Positions 31,465 through 42,540 are shown, counted from the stretch's first letter. The stretch is 64,000 nt of DNA from Enterobacter cloacae subsp. cloacae ATCC 13047 (GCF_000025565.1 NC_014121.1:1240001-1304000); one strand, 5' to 3'. Notes: generated by a model from the sequence alone, not told the origin. Program-made: numbers and translations.

Positions 31465-34400
31465 ATGCTGCACACCAATCGCTCGCAACATCCTGTTCTT
31501 GCACTACTCTTCGCGACGCTGTTTTTCTTCGCAACGGCACCGCTTTCCTGGGCCCGCGCCGATAACGGCAATGACATTCCATCACGTGCTGATGTTCAGT
31601 CGCAGCTCGACGCCCTGAATAAACAAAAAGATCTCACGCCGCAGGACAAACTCGTTCAGCAGGATCTGACGGAAACGCTGGAATCACTGGATAAAATCGA
31701 TCGCGTTAAAGCGGAAACTACCCAGCTTCGTCAGAAGGTGGCGCAGGCGCCTGAAAACATGCGTAAAGCAACGGATTCGCTAAATGCCCTGAGCGACGTA
31801 GATAACGACGACGAAACGCGCAAAACGCTGGCAACACTGTCGCTGCGTCAGCTGGAGTCACGCGTCGCACAACTGCTCGACGACCTGCAAACCGCACAGT
31901 CGGATCTCGCCACCTACAACAGTCAGCTTGTCTCTTTGCAGACTCAGCCCGAGCGCGTACAAAACGCAATGTACGCCGCGTCTCAGCAGCTGCAGCAAAT
32001 CCGCAATCGCCTGAACGGCACCACGGTGGGTGAAGGCACGCTGCGCCCGACGCAGCAAACGCTGCTGCTGGTTCAGCAGTCGTTACTGAATGCGCAAATT
32101 GAACAGCAGCGTAAAAGCCTGGAAGGGAATACGGTGCTGCAGGACACGCTACAAAAACAGCGTGATTACGTGACCGCCAACATTAACCGTCTGGAACATC
32201 AGCTTCAGCTGTTGCAGGAGGCGGTGAACAGCAAGCGCCTGACGCTGACGGAAAAAACCGCCCAGGAGGCGGTATCGCCGGACGAAACCGCCCGCATCCA
32301 GGCCAATCCGCTGGTGAAGCAGGAGCTCGATGCGAACCATCAGCTGAGCGAGCGCCTGATTCAGGCGACCGAAAACGGTAACTCGCTGGTTCAACAGAAC
32401 ATTAAAGTTAAAAACTGGCTGGACCGCGCGCTCCAGGCGGAACGTAACATCAAAGAGCAAATTGCGGTGCTGAAAGGCAGCCTTCTGCTGTCACGCATTC
32501 TTTACCAGCAACAGCAGACGCTGCCCTCTGCCGACGAGCTGGAGAACATGACCAACCGCATTGCGGATTTACGTCTGGAACAGTTTGACGTCAACCAGCA
32601 GCGCGATGCCCTTTTCCAGAGCGATACCTTTGTCGCCAAAATAGAAGAGGGCCACTCCAGTGAAGTGAACCCGGAAGTTCACGACGCACTGTTGCTGGTG
32701 GTGGATATGCGCCGCGAGCTGCTTGACCAGCTCAATAAACAGCTGGGTAACCAGCTGATGATGGCGATTAACCTGCAGATCAACCAGCAGCAGCTGGTGA
32801 GCGTTTCTAAAAGTCTGCAGGAGATTTTAACCCAGCAGATTTTCTGGGTTAACAGCAACAAGCCGATGGACTGGGACTGGGTTAAATCCTTCCCCGAAAC
32901 GCTGAAAACGCAGATTAAAAGCATGAAAATCACCGGGAACTGGGAGAAAGCCTGGCCCGCGGTGATGATTGCCTTCCTGGCGGGATTACCGCTGCTGCTG
33001 ATTGCGGGCGTGATCCGCTGGCGTCTGGGATGGCTGAAGAACTATCAGGCGAAGCTGGCCTCAGAAGTGGGGCAATTGCGAAATGACAGCCAGCTGCATA
33101 CGCCAAAAGCGATTCTGATCGATCTCATTCGCGCGCTGCCGGTGTGCCTGATCATCCTGGCGGTTGGCCTGATCCTGCTTACCATGCAGCTCAACGTCAG
33201 CGATTTGCTGTGGGCTTTCAGTAAAAAGCTGGCCCTGTTCTGGCTGGTGTTTGGTCTGTGCTGGAAGGTGCTGGAAAAAGACGGCGTGGCGGTGCGTCAC
33301 TTCAATATGCCGCAGCAACTGACCAGCCACTGGCGTCGTCAGATTGTCCGCATCAGCCTGGCGCTCCTGCCGCTGCACTTCTGGTCGGTGGTTTCCGAGC
33401 TTTCTCCGCTGCATCTGATGGATGACGTTCTGGGTCAGCTGGTCATTCTGCTGAACCTGCTGTTGATTGCCATCCTGATGTGGCCGATGTGCCGCGATAG
33501 CTGGCGTGATAAAGAGTCCCACAATCTGCGCCTCGCCACCGTCACGGTGCTGGCAATCATTCCGCTGGCGCTGATGGTGCTCACGGCGACGGGCTACTTC
33601 TACACCACGCTGCGTCTGTCCGGCCGCTGGATAGAAACCGTCTATCTGGTGATTGTCTGGAACCTGCTCTACCAGACCGTGCTGCGCGGCCTGAGCGTGG
33701 CGGCTCGCCGTATCGCTTATCGCCGCGCCATTGCGCGTCGTCAGCATCAGGTGAAAGAGGGCGCCGAAGGCGCGGAGCCGCAGGAAGAGCCGACCATCGC
33801 GCTGGAGCAGGTTAACCAGCAGACGCTGCGTATCACCATGCTGGTGATGATTGCCCTGTTCGCGGTGATGTTCTGGGCCATCTGGTCTGATTTGATTACC
33901 GTCTTTGCCTATCTCGACAGTATCACCCTCTGGCAGTACAGCGGGACCGAAGCAGGCGCTGCGGTGATGAAGAGCGTCACCATGGGCAGTCTGCTATTTG
34001 CGGTGGTGTCGTCGATGGTGGCCTGGGCGCTGATTCGAAACCTGCCGGGTCTGCTGGAGGTGCTGGTGCTGTCGCGCCTGAACCTGCGTCAGGGGGCGTC
34101 CTATGCCATTACCACCATCCTCAACTACGTCATTATTATTGTCGGGGCGATGACGGTCTTCGGCTCGCTGGGCGTGTCATGGGACAAACTGCAGTGGCTG
34201 GCGGCAGCTCTCTCTGTGGGTCTCGGTTTTGGCCTGCAGGAGATTTTCGGTAACTTCGTTTCCGGCCTGATCATCCTGTTCGAACGTCCGGTGCGAATTG
34301 GCGATACGGTGACCATCGGGACCTTCTCCGGTACCGTCAGCAAGATCCGCATTCGTGCGACCACTATTACCGACTTCGATCGCAAAGAGGTGATCATCCC

Positions 34401-34812
34401 GAACAAAGCGTTCGTGACCGAGCGTCTGATCAACTGGTCGCTCTCTGATACGACGACGCGTGTGGTGATCCGCCTCGGCGTAGCCTACGGTTCGGATCTG
34501 GATAAGGTGAAAGAGGTATTGCTGAAGGCCGCAAAAGAGCATCCAAAGGTCATGCACGAGCCAGCGCCAGACGTCTTCTTCACCACCTTCGGGGCAAGCA
34601 CGCTGGATCACGAGCTGCGTTTATACGTGCGTGAGCTTCGCGATCGCAGCTACACCGTGGATGAACTGAACCGCTCCATCGACCGTCTGTGCCGTGAAAA
34701 CAATATCAATATTGCTTTCAACCAGCTTGAGGTTCACCTGCATAACGAGAAAGGTGACGAGCATACGGAAGTGAAGCGTGAGATTAAGGGTGACGATCCG
34801 ACTCCCGCCTGA
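31465..34812 (+). CDS. mscK: potassium-dependent mechanosensitive channel MscK
   Basis: A 1115-residue MscS-superfamily channel. Signal peptide (residues about 1-30), a long periplasmic coiled-coil-rich domain (about 30-470), eleven transmembrane helices, and a C-terminal MscS domain with pore helix GLGFGLQEIFGNFVSGLIIL (about residue 930) and the beta domain FERPVRIGDTVTIG. It opens under membrane tension in the presence of external potassium. Slightly shorter than E. coli MscK (1120). The initial ATG is supported by the signal peptide that follows. Confidence 0.96.
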   Translation: MLHTNRSQHPVLALLFATLFFFATAPLSWARADNGNDIPSRADVQSQLDALNKQKDLTPQDKLVQQDLTETLESLDKIDRVKAETTQLRQKVAQAPENMRKATDSLNALSDVDNDDETRKTLATLSLRQLESRVAQLLDDLQTAQSDLATYNSQLVSLQTQPERVQNAMYAASQQLQQIRNRLNGTTVGEGTLRPTQQTLLLVQQSLLNAQIEQQRKSLEGNTVLQDTLQKQRDYVTANINRLEHQLQLLQEAVNSKRLTLTEKTAQEAVSPDETARIQANPLVKQELDANHQLSERLIQATENGNSLVQQNIKVKNWLDRALQAERNIKEQIAVLKGSLLLSRILYQQQQTLPSADELENMTNRIADLRLEQFDVNQQRDALFQSDTFVAKIEEGHSSEVNPEVHDALLLVVDMRRELLDQLNKQLGNQLMMAINLQINQQQLVSVSKSLQEILTQQIFWVNSNKPMDWDWVKSFPETLKTQIKSMKITGNWEKAWPAVMIAFLAGLPLLLIAGVIRWRLGWLKNYQAKLASEVGQLRNDSQLHTPKAILIDLIRALPVCLIILAVGLILLTMQLNVSDLLWAFSKKLALFWLVFGLCWKVLEKDGVAVRHFNMPQQLTSHWRRQIVRISLALLPLHFWSVVSELSPLHLMDDVLGQLVILLNLLLIAILMWPMCRDSWRDKESHNLRLATVTVLAIIPLALMVLTATGYFYTTLRLSGRWIETVYLVIVWNLLYQTVLRGLSVAARRIAYRRAIARRQHQVKEGAEGAEPQEEPTIALEQVNQQTLRITMLVMIALFAVMFWAIWSDLITVFAYLDSITLWQYSGTEAGAAVMKSVTMGSLLFAVVSSMVAWALIRNLPGLLEVLVLSRLNLRQGASYAITTILNYVIIIVGAMTVFGSLGVSWDKLQWLAAALSVGLGFGLQEIFGNFVSGLIILFERPVRIGDTVTIGTFSGTVSKIRIRATTITDFDRKEVIIPNKAFVTERLINWSLSDTTTRVVIRLGVAYGSDLDKVKEVLLKAAKEHPKVMHEPAPDVFFTTFGASTLDHELRLYVRELRDRSYTVDELNRSIDRLCRENNINIAFNQLEVHLHNEKGDEHTEVKREIKGDDPTPA

Positions 34813-34813
34813 A

Positions 34814-35005
34814 CTATTTTCCCTCTCCCTGTGGGAGAGGGTTAGGGTGAGGGTGAGGGCAACCGGCCTTCACCTTTCCCTCAAAATCCCGCCGCACAAT
34901 CTCCAGTGCCTTCAGCACCGTCTCAGCCGGGATCTCATGATTCTCCAGCAGCATAATCAAATCGACGGCCAGTTTGACCTCATCGGGGGCATTTTCCAGC
35001 GACAT
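34814..35005 (-). CDS. rsmS: RsmS (YbaM) with a repeat-derived C-terminus
   Basis: A 63-residue DUF2496 protein. The first 47 residues match E. coli RsmS/YbaM ([20 protein letters not shown]). The last 16 residues, [16 protein letters not shown], are not family sequence: they are encoded by the REP-like repeat at 34821-34860, and the stop lies beyond it. E. coli's protein ends after 53 residues. Reported as a pleiotropic regulator in Pectobacterium. It follows priC after 12 bases on the same strand, so the two are likely cotranscribed. Confidence 0.88.
   Translation of the reverse strand: MSLENAPDEVKLAVDLIMLLENHEIPAETVLKALEIVRRDFEGKVKAGCPHPHPNPLPQGEGK
34821..34860 (+). repeat. REP-like repeat, copy 6, overlapping the rsmS 3' end
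   Basis: CCCTCTCCC-TGT-GGGAGAGGG followed by TTAGGGTGAGGGTGAGGGC, with the GGGTGA box doubled. Between mscK and rsmS; it enters the rsmS coding frame. Confidence 0.9.
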
Positions 35006-35017
35006 GTGTGGCTCCTT

Positions 35018-35545
35018 TTAACAGGTCAGGCGTTCAATGACGCGTTCGATCTCATCCAGCGCCTGACGGCAGCGGACAAGACGTCCATCCAGCGCGTCGA
35101 TTTCGCGCATCAATAACTGCTGCTCTTCCAGCGTTTCACTGTTGTTCAGACGTGCTTCCCGCTCGCGCTTCATCTCAAACAGACGGCGTTCAAACTCCTG
35201 GTGCTCCAGCCGTTTGCGCTGCCATTTACCGAGGCCGGGCGACGCGCTGTCCCACGTACGCAGGGGCCAGGCTGCGATCTCCCGGTGCAAGGCGGTGATC
35301 TGACTGGTGAGATGCTCCGCAAGCCAGGCCACCTGCTCATGTTTACCGTCATTCACGGCCTGTCGCAGTTCGTCGAGGTTGGTCTGCGCCTCATCAAGAT
35401 AGTCTTTCATCAGCGTACTTCGCGTATGAAATAACAGCCGGTCAAAGCGCGGTTTGAGCGTCGCATGCTGCATCAACGGTGACGCCTGCGTGCGCAGGGC
35501 AACGAGCTGATTTTGCAGCGTCTCTAAAAGCAGGGCTATTTTCAA
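35018..35545 (-). CDS. priC: primosomal replication protein N'' PriC
   Basis: A 175-residue PriC, same length as in E. coli. All-helical and rich in Arg and Glu: RFDRLLFHTRST, HEQVAWLAEHLTSQI and LGKWQRKRLEHQEFERRL. It restarts stalled forks by reloading DnaB onto SSB-coated DNA. It is divergent from ybaN and upstream of rsmS. Confidence 0.94.
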   Translation of the reverse strand: MKIALLLETLQNQLVALRTQASPLMQHATLKPRFDRLLFHTRSTLMKDYLDEAQTNLDELRQAVNDGKHEQVAWLAEHLTSQITALHREIAAWPLRTWDSASPGLGKWQRKRLEHQEFERRLFEMKREREARLNNSETLEEQQLLMREIDALDGRLVRCRQALDEIERVIERLTC

Positions 35546-35595
35546 GGCGCGCTCCAGTGGTAAAGTAGCCGTTCAGTTTGATAACGATTCGCATT

Positions 35596-35973
35596 ATGCA
35601 GCGTACTATTTTAATCATCATTGGCTGGCTGGCGGTAGTGTTAGGCACCCTGGGCGTGGTTTTGCCACTTTTGCCCACGACGCCGTTTATTCTGCTGGCA
35701 GCCTGGTGTTTTGCCCGCTCATCCCCGCGTTTTCATCACTGGCTGCTGTATCGCTCGTGGTTTGGCGGCTATCTGCGCCACTGGCAGAAACACCGGGCCA
35801 TGCCGCCTGGCGCAAAGCCGCGTGCGATTGCAGTCATCCTCATCACCTTCGCCATTTCATTATGGCTGGTGAAAATGATGTGGGTGCGGATCCTGCTGCT
35901 GGTTATCCTGACCTGCCTGCTTATCTTCATGTGGCGGATCCCCGTGGTTGATGAAAAGCAACAAAAGCACTGA
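35596..35973 (+). CDS. ybaN: DUF454 inner-membrane protein YbaN
   Basis: A 125-residue membrane protein of the DUF454 family. Hydrophobic N-terminus TILIIIGWLAVVLGTLGVVL, the conserved LPTTPFILLAAWCFARSSP and two further transmembrane stretches. Function unknown. The ATG at 35596 gives MQRTI, as in E. coli; the frame is open six codons upstream. Confidence 0.9.
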   Translation: MQRTILIIIGWLAVVLGTLGVVLPLLPTTPFILLAAWCFARSSPRFHHWLLYRSWFGGYLRHWQKHRAMPPGAKPRAIAVILITFAISLWLVKMMWVRILLLVILTCLLIFMWRIPVVDEKQQKH

Positions 35974-36124
35974 AGCCTTATAATGGCTGTTGCAATTATT
36001 GCGCGCAGCCAGTAAATTCGACCGTTTTCGAGCACAGGCGCGCCTGGTTAAAGGTTAAACAATTGTTACCTTTACCGCCTCTTTGCGCGCTGTGAGTAAC
36101 ACTGTTTCATTTAGGCACAAACCG

Positions 36125-36676
36125 ATGACCGCAACTGCACAGCAGCTTGAATATCTGAAAAACAGCATCAAAAGCATCCAGGACTATCCAAAACCTGGCA
36201 TTCTTTTCCGTGATGTCACCAGCTTGCTGGAAGACCCGAAAGCGTACGCGCTCAGCATTGAACTGCTGGTAGAGCGTTATAAAAACGCCGGGATCACCAA
36301 AGTAGTAGGTACCGAAGCCCGTGGCTTCCTGTTTGGCGCACCGGTGGCGCTGGCAATGGGCGTAGGTTTTGTGCCAGTGCGTAAGCCGCGCAAACTGCCG
36401 CGTGAAACCATCGCGGAGAGCTATGAGCTGGAATACGGCACCGATCAGCTGGAAATCCACGTTGATGCCATTAAGCCTGGCGACAAAGTGCTGGTGGTGG
36501 ACGATCTGCTGGCAACCGGCGGCACTATCGAAGCGACCGTGAAGCTGATTCGTCGCCTGGGTGGTGAAGTGACCGACGCGGCCTTCATCATCAATCTGTT
36601 CGATCTGGGCGGCGAACAGCGCCTGGAAAAACAGGGTATTACCAGCTACAGCCTGGTGCCTTTCCCGGGTCATTAA
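36125..36676 (+). CDS. apt: adenine phosphoribosyltransferase
   Basis: A 183-residue type I phosphoribosyltransferase. It makes AMP from adenine and PRPP in purine salvage. The PRPP loop is [13 protein letters not shown] (about residue 119), and [14 protein letters not shown] marks the substrate region. The ATG at 36125 ([10 protein letters not shown]) is the E. coli start; an upstream frame extension of 14 codons is not used. Confidence 0.97.
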   Translation: MTATAQQLEYLKNSIKSIQDYPKPGILFRDVTSLLEDPKAYALSIELLVERYKNAGITKVVGTEARGFLFGAPVALAMGVGFVPVRKPRKLPRETIAESYELEYGTDQLEIHVDAIKPGDKVLVVDDLLATGGTIEATVKLIRRLGGEVTDAAFIINLFDLGGEQRLEKQGITSYSLVPFPGH

Positions 36677-36685
36677 TCCCGTTTC

Positions 36686-36716
36686 TCACAACCTCGCTCA
36701 ATGGGTGAGGTTGTGA
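36686..36716 (+). terminator. hairpin between apt and dnaX
   Basis: TCACAACCTC pairs with GAGGTTGTGA around an 11-base loop. No T tract follows, so partial termination or RNA processing between apt and dnaX is more likely than a full stop. Confidence 0.5.
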
Positions 36717-36764
36717 TAGCATTCCCCTCCATTAATTCACCTTCCAGCGTTGCAGAGCCTGCCC

Positions 36765-38690
36765 ATGAGTTATCAGGTGTTAGCCCGTAAATGGCGACCA
36801 CAAACCTTTGCCGACGTTGTCGGTCAGGAACATGTGCTGACGGCCCTGGCGAACGGCTTGTCGCTAGGTCGTATCCATCACGCCTATCTCTTCTCCGGTA
36901 CCCGCGGCGTCGGTAAAACCTCTATTGCCCGTTTGCTGGCAAAAGGTCTGAACTGCGAAACCGGGATCACCGCCACGCCATGTGGCGTGTGTGACAACTG
37001 CCGTGAGATCGAGCAGGGGCGCTTTGTCGATCTGATCGAGATCGACGCCGCCTCGCGCACCAAAGTTGAAGATACCCGTGAACTGCTGGATAACGTGCAG
37101 TACGCCCCGGCGCGTGGCCGCTTCAAGGTCTATCTGATCGATGAAGTGCACATGCTGTCACGTCACAGCTTCAACGCCCTGCTGAAAACGCTGGAAGAGC
37201 CGCCTGCGCATGTGAAATTCCTGCTGGCGACCACCGATCCGCAAAAGCTGCCGGTGACGATTCTGTCGCGCTGTTTGCAGTTCCATCTGAAGGCGCTGGA
37301 CGTTGAACAGATCCGCACTCAGCTGGAACACATTCTCGACGAAGAGAACATTGTCCACGAGCCGCGCGCCCTGCAACTGCTGGCCCGTGCAGCGGACGGC
37401 AGCCTGCGCGATGCGCTCAGCCTGACGGATCAAGCCATTGCCAGCGGTGACGGTAAACTGTCGACGGAGGCGGTCAGCACCATGCTCGGCACGCTGGATG
37501 ACGACCAGGCGCTCTCCCTGATTGAAGCCACGATCGCCGCGAACGGTGAGCGCGTCATGTCGCTGGTGAATGCCGCTGCAGCCCGTGGCGTCGAGTGGGA
37601 AGCCCTACTGGTCGAGATGCTTAGCCTGCTGCACCGTGTAGCGATGCTTCAGCTCTCTCCGTCAGCGATGGGGGCGGATATGGCGGCCATTGAACAGCGG
37701 ATGCGTGAACTTGCCCGTACCGTGCCGCCTGCTGATGTACAGCTTTACTACCAGACCTTGCTGATTGGCCGTAAAGAGCTGCCGTTTGCGCCGGATCCTA
37801 GAATGGGCGTTGAAATGACGCTGCTGCGTGCGCTGGCATTCCACCCGCGTATGCCGCTGCCAGAGCCTGAAGTGCCCCGGCAGTCATTCGCCCCGACCGC
37901 TCCAACGGCAGTGATGTCGCCGCAGCAGGTGCCAGCACAGCCGGCAGCGCCGCCGCAAAATGTACCGCTGTCGGATGCCACCAGTTCGGTGCTTGCCGCC
38001 CGCAGCCAGTTGCAGCGAGCGCAGGGAGCAACCAAACCAAAAAAGAGTGAACCGGCAGCGCCAGGAAGAGCGCGGCCGGTAAACAACGCCGCGCTTGAAC
38101 GACTGGCCTCGGTAACGGAGCGCGTACAGGCGCGCCCGGCACCGTCCGCGCTCGAGCAAAAAGCCCCGGTGAAAGAAGAGGCTTACCGCTGGAAGTCGAC
38201 GACCATCGTCGAAGAGGTGAAGAAAGAGGTTGCCACGCCAAAAGCGCTGAAGAAAGCGCTGGAGCATGAAAAAACACCGGAGCTTTCCGCGAAGCTCGCG
38301 GAAGAGTCTATCGCGCGTGACGCCTGGGCCGCGGAGGTCAGTAAACTGCATTTGCCTAAGCTGGTCGAGCAGGTCGCGCTGAATGCCTGGAAAGAGCAGG
38401 ACGGTAATCAGGTGCGTCTGCATCTGCGTCCTGGTCAACGGCATCTGAACTCCCCCGGCGCACAAAAAGCGCTGGCGGAGGCGCTGGCCACATTGCAGGG
38501 TGCACCGGTTGAATTGACTATCATTGAAGATGATAATCCGGCGGTGCGAACGCCACTGGAGTGGCGCCAGGCCATTTATGAAGAGAAACTCGCGCAGGCG
38601 CGTGAGTCGATTATTGCGGATAACAACATCCAGACCCTGCGCCGGTTCTTCGACGCCGATCTGGATGAAGAGAGTATTCGCCCCATTTGA
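36765..38690 (+). CDS. dnaX: DNA polymerase III subunits tau and gamma
   Basis: A 641-residue tau subunit; gamma is made by a programmed -1 frameshift. AAA+ clamp-loader ATPase: Walker A GTRGVGKTS (about 45), zinc module CGVCDNC (about 72), DEVHML Walker B (about 126) and the SRC motif (about 170). The C-terminal third is Ala/Pro/Gln-rich before the tau-specific domains binding DnaB and Pol III alpha. The clamp loader puts the beta clamp on primed DNA. Start MSYQVLARKWRP at 36765. It shares an operon with ybaB and recR. Confidence 0.97.
   Translation: MSYQVLARKWRPQTFADVVGQEHVLTALANGLSLGRIHHAYLFSGTRGVGKTSIARLLAKGLNCETGITATPCGVCDNCREIEQGRFVDLIEIDAASRTKVEDTRELLDNVQYAPARGRFKVYLIDEVHMLSRHSFNALLKTLEEPPAHVKFLLATTDPQKLPVTILSRCLQFHLKALDVEQIRTQLEHILDEENIVHEPRALQLLARAADGSLRDALSLTDQAIASGDGKLSTEAVSTMLGTLDDDQALSLIEATIAANGERVMSLVNAAAARGVEWEALLVEMLSLLHRVAMLQLSPSAMGADMAAIEQRMRELARTVPPADVQLYYQTLLIGRKELPFAPDPRMGVEMTLLRALAFHPRMPLPEPEVPRQSFAPTAPTAVMSPQQVPAQPAAPPQNVPLSDATSSVLAARSQLQRAQGATKPKKSEPAAPGRARPVNNAALERLASVTERVQARPAPSALEQKAPVKEEAYRWKSTTIVEEVKKEVATPKALKKALEHEKTPELSAKLAEESIARDAWAAEVSKLHLPKLVEQVALNAWKEQDGNQVRLHLRPGQRHLNSPGAQKALAEALATLQGAPVELTIIEDDNPAVRTPLEWRQAIYEEKLAQARESIIADNNIQTLRRFFDADLDEESIRPI
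38022..38080 (+). promoter_or_regulatory. dnaX: programmed -1 frameshift signal for the gamma subunit
   Basis: An internal AGGGAG (38023-38028), the slippery heptamer A-AAA-AAG (38039-38045) and a stem starting at 38051 (ACCGGC/GCCGGT closed by GCGC/GCGC with one mismatch). A -1 slip reads GAG then TGA at 38048-38050, giving a gamma subunit of 428 residues. Confidence 0.95.
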
Positions 38691-38728
38691 TCGTGAGTCT
38701 GACTTACGGTTGTCATCGTTAAACGTGA

Positions 38729-39075
<347 letters not shown>

Positions 39076-39076
<1 letters not shown>

Positions 39077-39681
39077 TGCAAACCAGTCCGCTGCTCACGC
39101 AGTTAATGGAAGCGTTGCGCTGCCTGCCGGGCGTAGGCCCGAAGTCGGCGCAGCGTATGGCGTTTACGCTATTGCAGCGCGACCGCAGCGGCGGGATGCG
39201 CCTGGCGCAGGCTCTGACCCGCGCCATGTCAGAGATTGGTCACTGTGCGGATTGCCGTACTTTTACCGAGCAGGACGTCTGTAATATTTGCTCGAATCCG
39301 CGTCGTCAGGAGAACGGTCAGATTTGCGTGGTGGAGAGTCCGGCGGACATCTATGCCATCGAACAAACCGGGCAGTTTTCTGGCCGCTATTTCGTGCTGA
39401 TGGGGCATCTCTCCCCGCTGGACGGTATTGGCCCGGATGATATCGGTCTTGATCGCCTTGAACAGCGTCTGGAGTCCGAGACCATCAAAGAGGTGATCCT
39501 CGCCACCAACCCCACGGTGGAAGGGGAGGCAACCGCCAACTACATCGCCGAGCTGTGCGCGCAGTACGGCGTTGACGCCAGCCGTATCGCTCACGGCGTG
39601 CCGGTTGGCGGCGAACTAGAGATGGTTGACGGCACCACGCTGTCGCACTCTCTGGCCGGACGTCATAAGATTATTTTCTGA
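39076..39681 (+). CDS. recR: recombination protein RecR
   Basis: A 201-residue RecR. Helix-hairpin-helix [14 protein letters not shown] (about 15-28), a C4 zinc finger [16 protein letters not shown] (about 57-72), and a Toprim domain with [13 protein letters not shown]. With RecO and RecF it loads RecA at gaps. Start overlaps the ybaB stop. Confidence 0.97.
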
Positions 39682-39686
39682 CCAAA

Positions 39687-39710
39687 CGGAGGCGGCATTC
39701 GCAGCCTCCG
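39687..39710 (+). terminator. hairpin after recR abutting the htpG promoter
   Basis: CGGAGGC pairs with GCCTCCG around GGCATTCGCA; the next base begins the -35 element of the htpG sigma-32 promoter. Confidence 0.65.
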
Positions 39711-39739
39711 CTTGAAAATTTCCCTGCTTATCCCCATCT
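39711..39739 (+). promoter_or_regulatory. sigma-32 promoter of htpG
   Basis: CTTGAAA, a 14-base spacer, then CCCCATCT: a full match to the heat-shock consensus (CTTGAAA / CCCCATNT). It lies 52 bases before the htpG start. Confidence 0.93.
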
Positions 39740-39791
39740 CTCCCTCAACGTTTTACAACCCCATTAAATGGCATTGTTGAGGTCGACTTAG

Positions 39792-41666
39792 ATGAAAGGA
39801 CAAGAAACCCGTGGTTTCCAGTCAGAAGTAAAACAGCTTCTGCACCTGATGATCCATTCCCTGTATTCCAACAAAGAAATCTTCCTGCGTGAGCTGATTT
39901 CCAACGCCTCCGATGCGGCGGACAAGCTGCGTTTCCGCGCGCTGTCTAACCCGGATCTGTATGAAGGCGACGGCGAGCTGCGCGTGCGCGTCTCTTTCAA
40001 TAAAGAGAACCGCACCCTGACCATCGCCGATAACGGCATCGGCATGAACCGTGACGAGGTGATCGACCACCTCGGGACTATCGCCAAATCCGGGACCAAA
40101 GCGTTCCTGGAATCAATGGGCTCTGACCAGGCGAAAGACAGCCAGCTGATCGGCCAGTTCGGTGTGGGCTTCTATTCGGCGTTTATCGTGGCGGACAAAG
40201 TGACCGTGCGTACACGTGCGGCGGGTGACAGCGCGGAAAACGGCGTGTTCTGGGAATCCAAAGGTGAAGGTGAATACACCGTTGATGACATCACCAAAGC
40301 GGATCGCGGCACCGAAATCACCCTGCACCTGCGTGAAGGCGAAGACGATTTCCTGAACGACTGGCGCGTGCGCTCCATCATCAGCAAATATTCCGACCAC
40401 ATTGCCCTGCCGGTTGAGATTGAAAAGCAGGAAGAGAAAGACGGTGAAACCGTGGTCTCCTGGGAGAAAATCAACAAGGCGCAGGCCCTGTGGACGCGCA
40501 ATAAGGCTGAAATCAAGGACGACGAATACAACGAGTTCTACAAACACATCGTCCACGACTTTACCGATCCGCTGACCTGGAGCCATAACCGTGTGGAAGG
40601 TAAGCAGGAGTACACCAGCCTGCTGTATATCCCGTCGCAGGCACCGTGGGATATGTGGAACCGCGATCACAAGCACGGTCTGAAGCTTTACGTTCAGCGT
40701 GTCTTCATCATGGACGACGCCGAGCAGTTCATGCCGAACTACCTGCGCTTTGTCCGTGGCCTGATAGATTCCAACGATCTGCCGCTGAACGTCTCCCGTG
40801 AAATTCTGCAGGACAGCACCGTGACCCGCAACCTGCGTAACGCGCTGACCAAACGTACGCTGCAGATGCTGGAAAAACTGGCGAAAGACGACGCGGAAAA
40901 ATACCAGACCTTCTGGAAGCAGTTTGGCCTGGTGCTGAAAGAAGGCCCGGCGGAAGACACCGCGAACGTAGAAGCGATCGCCAAACTGCTGCGCTTTGCC
41001 TCTACGCACACTGACTCCTCCGCGCAGAGCGTGTCGCTGGAAGAGTACGTTTCCCGCATGAAAGAAGGGCAGGAGAAGATCTACTACATCACCGCCGACA
41101 GCTACGCCGCGGCGAAGAGCAGCCCACACCTGGAGCTGCTGCGTAAGAAAGGCATCGAAGTGCTGCTGCTTTCTGACCGCATCGACGAGTGGATGATGAA
41201 CTACCTGACCGAGTTCGACGGTAAGCCATTCCAGTCTGTTGCCAAAGCCGATGAATCCATCGACAAGCTGGCGGATGAAGTGGATGAAAGCGCGAAAGAA
41301 GCCGAGAAGGCGCTGGAGCCGTTCGTTGAGCGCGTGAAAACCCTGCTGGGCGATCGTGTGAAAGAGGTGCGCTTCACCCACCGTCTGACCGATACGCCGG
41401 CGATTGTGACTACCGATGCGGACGAAATGGGTACCCAGATGGCGAAACTGTTCGCCGCGGCAGGTCAGGCGATGCCAGAAGTGAAATATATCTTCGAGCT
41501 GAACCCGGATCACCCGCTGGTGAAACGCGCGGCGGATACCCAGGACGAAACCCGCTTCGCTGAGTGGGTTGAACTGCTGCTGGATCAGTCTCTGCTGGCC
41601 GAGCGCGGCACGCTGGAAGATCCTAACCTCTTCATTAAACGTGTGAATGCGCTGCTGCTGGCGTAA
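39792..41666 (+). CDS. htpG: molecular chaperone Hsp90 (HtpG)
   Basis: A 624-residue bacterial Hsp90. The GHKL ATPase domain carries [16 protein letters not shown] (about 30), [11 protein letters not shown] (about 80) and [15 protein letters not shown] (about 120). A middle domain and C-terminal dimerisation domain follow. It works with DnaK in protein folding after heat shock. Directly preceded by the sigma-32 promoter. Confidence 0.98.
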   Translation: MKGQETRGFQSEVKQLLHLMIHSLYSNKEIFLRELISNASDAADKLRFRALSNPDLYEGDGELRVRVSFNKENRTLTIADNGIGMNRDEVIDHLGTIAKSGTKAFLESMGSDQAKDSQLIGQFGVGFYSAFIVADKVTVRTRAAGDSAENGVFWESKGEGEYTVDDITKADRGTEITLHLREGEDDFLNDWRVRSIISKYSDHIALPVEIEKQEEKDGETVVSWEKINKAQALWTRNKAEIKDDEYNEFYKHIVHDFTDPLTWSHNRVEGKQEYTSLLYIPSQAPWDMWNRDHKHGLKLYVQRVFIMDDAEQFMPNYLRFVRGLIDSNDLPLNVSREILQDSTVTRNLRNALTKRTLQMLEKLAKDDAEKYQTFWKQFGLVLKEGPAEDTANVEAIAKLLRFASTHTDSSAQSVSLEEYVSRMKEGQEKIYYITADSYAAAKSSPHLELLRKKGIEVLLLSDRIDEWMMNYLTEFDGKPFQSVAKADESIDKLADEVDESAKEAEKALEPFVERVKTLLGDRVKEVRFTHRLTDTPAIVTTDADEMGTQMAKLFAAAGQAMPEVKYIFELNPDHPLVKRAADTQDETRFAEWVELLLDQSLLAERGTLEDPNLFIKRVNALLLA

Positions 41667-41691
41667 TTGACCACGCCTCCCCTGGTCTTCT

Positions 41692-41738
41692 CCCTCTCCC
41701 CGTGGGAGAGGGCCGGGGTGAGGGCACCAGACCGCACT
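41692..41738 (+). repeat. REP-like repeat, copy 7
   Basis: CCCTCTCCCCGTGGGAGAGG followed by GCCGGGGTGAGGGCACC and ACCGCAC, between htpG and adk. Same family as the copy at 7999. Confidence 0.85.
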
Positions 41739-41828
41739 CCCCCAAATAATCTCCCCCCATTAACCGTTTCAGCCCTCCCGCCTTCCTTGAGCCGCATCCG
41801 TTCTGGTGGTATTGTTTAGCGCTTTTGA

Positions 41829-42506
<678 letters not shown>

Positions 42507-42515
42507 TCGCACTGC

Positions 42516-42540
42516 TCTCACCCGGGTCCCCGGGTGAGAA
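42516..42540 (+). terminator. adk terminator hairpin
   Basis: CTCACCCG pairs with CGGGTGAG around GGTCCC, extendable to CTCACCCGGG. A short AATATTTCT tail follows, so termination may be moderate. Confidence 0.6.

Noticed and set aside
38039..38050. A run of six A's followed by a stop in the -1 frame of dnaX, which could be taken for a sequencing error
   Set aside because: The zero frame is intact to the end of tau; the signal is the known programmed frameshift.
40113..41513. A 466-codon open frame on the minus strand
   Set aside because: It lies fully inside htpG on the opposite strand; htpG is certain and the antisense product is rich in His, Gln and Arg as shadow frames usually are.
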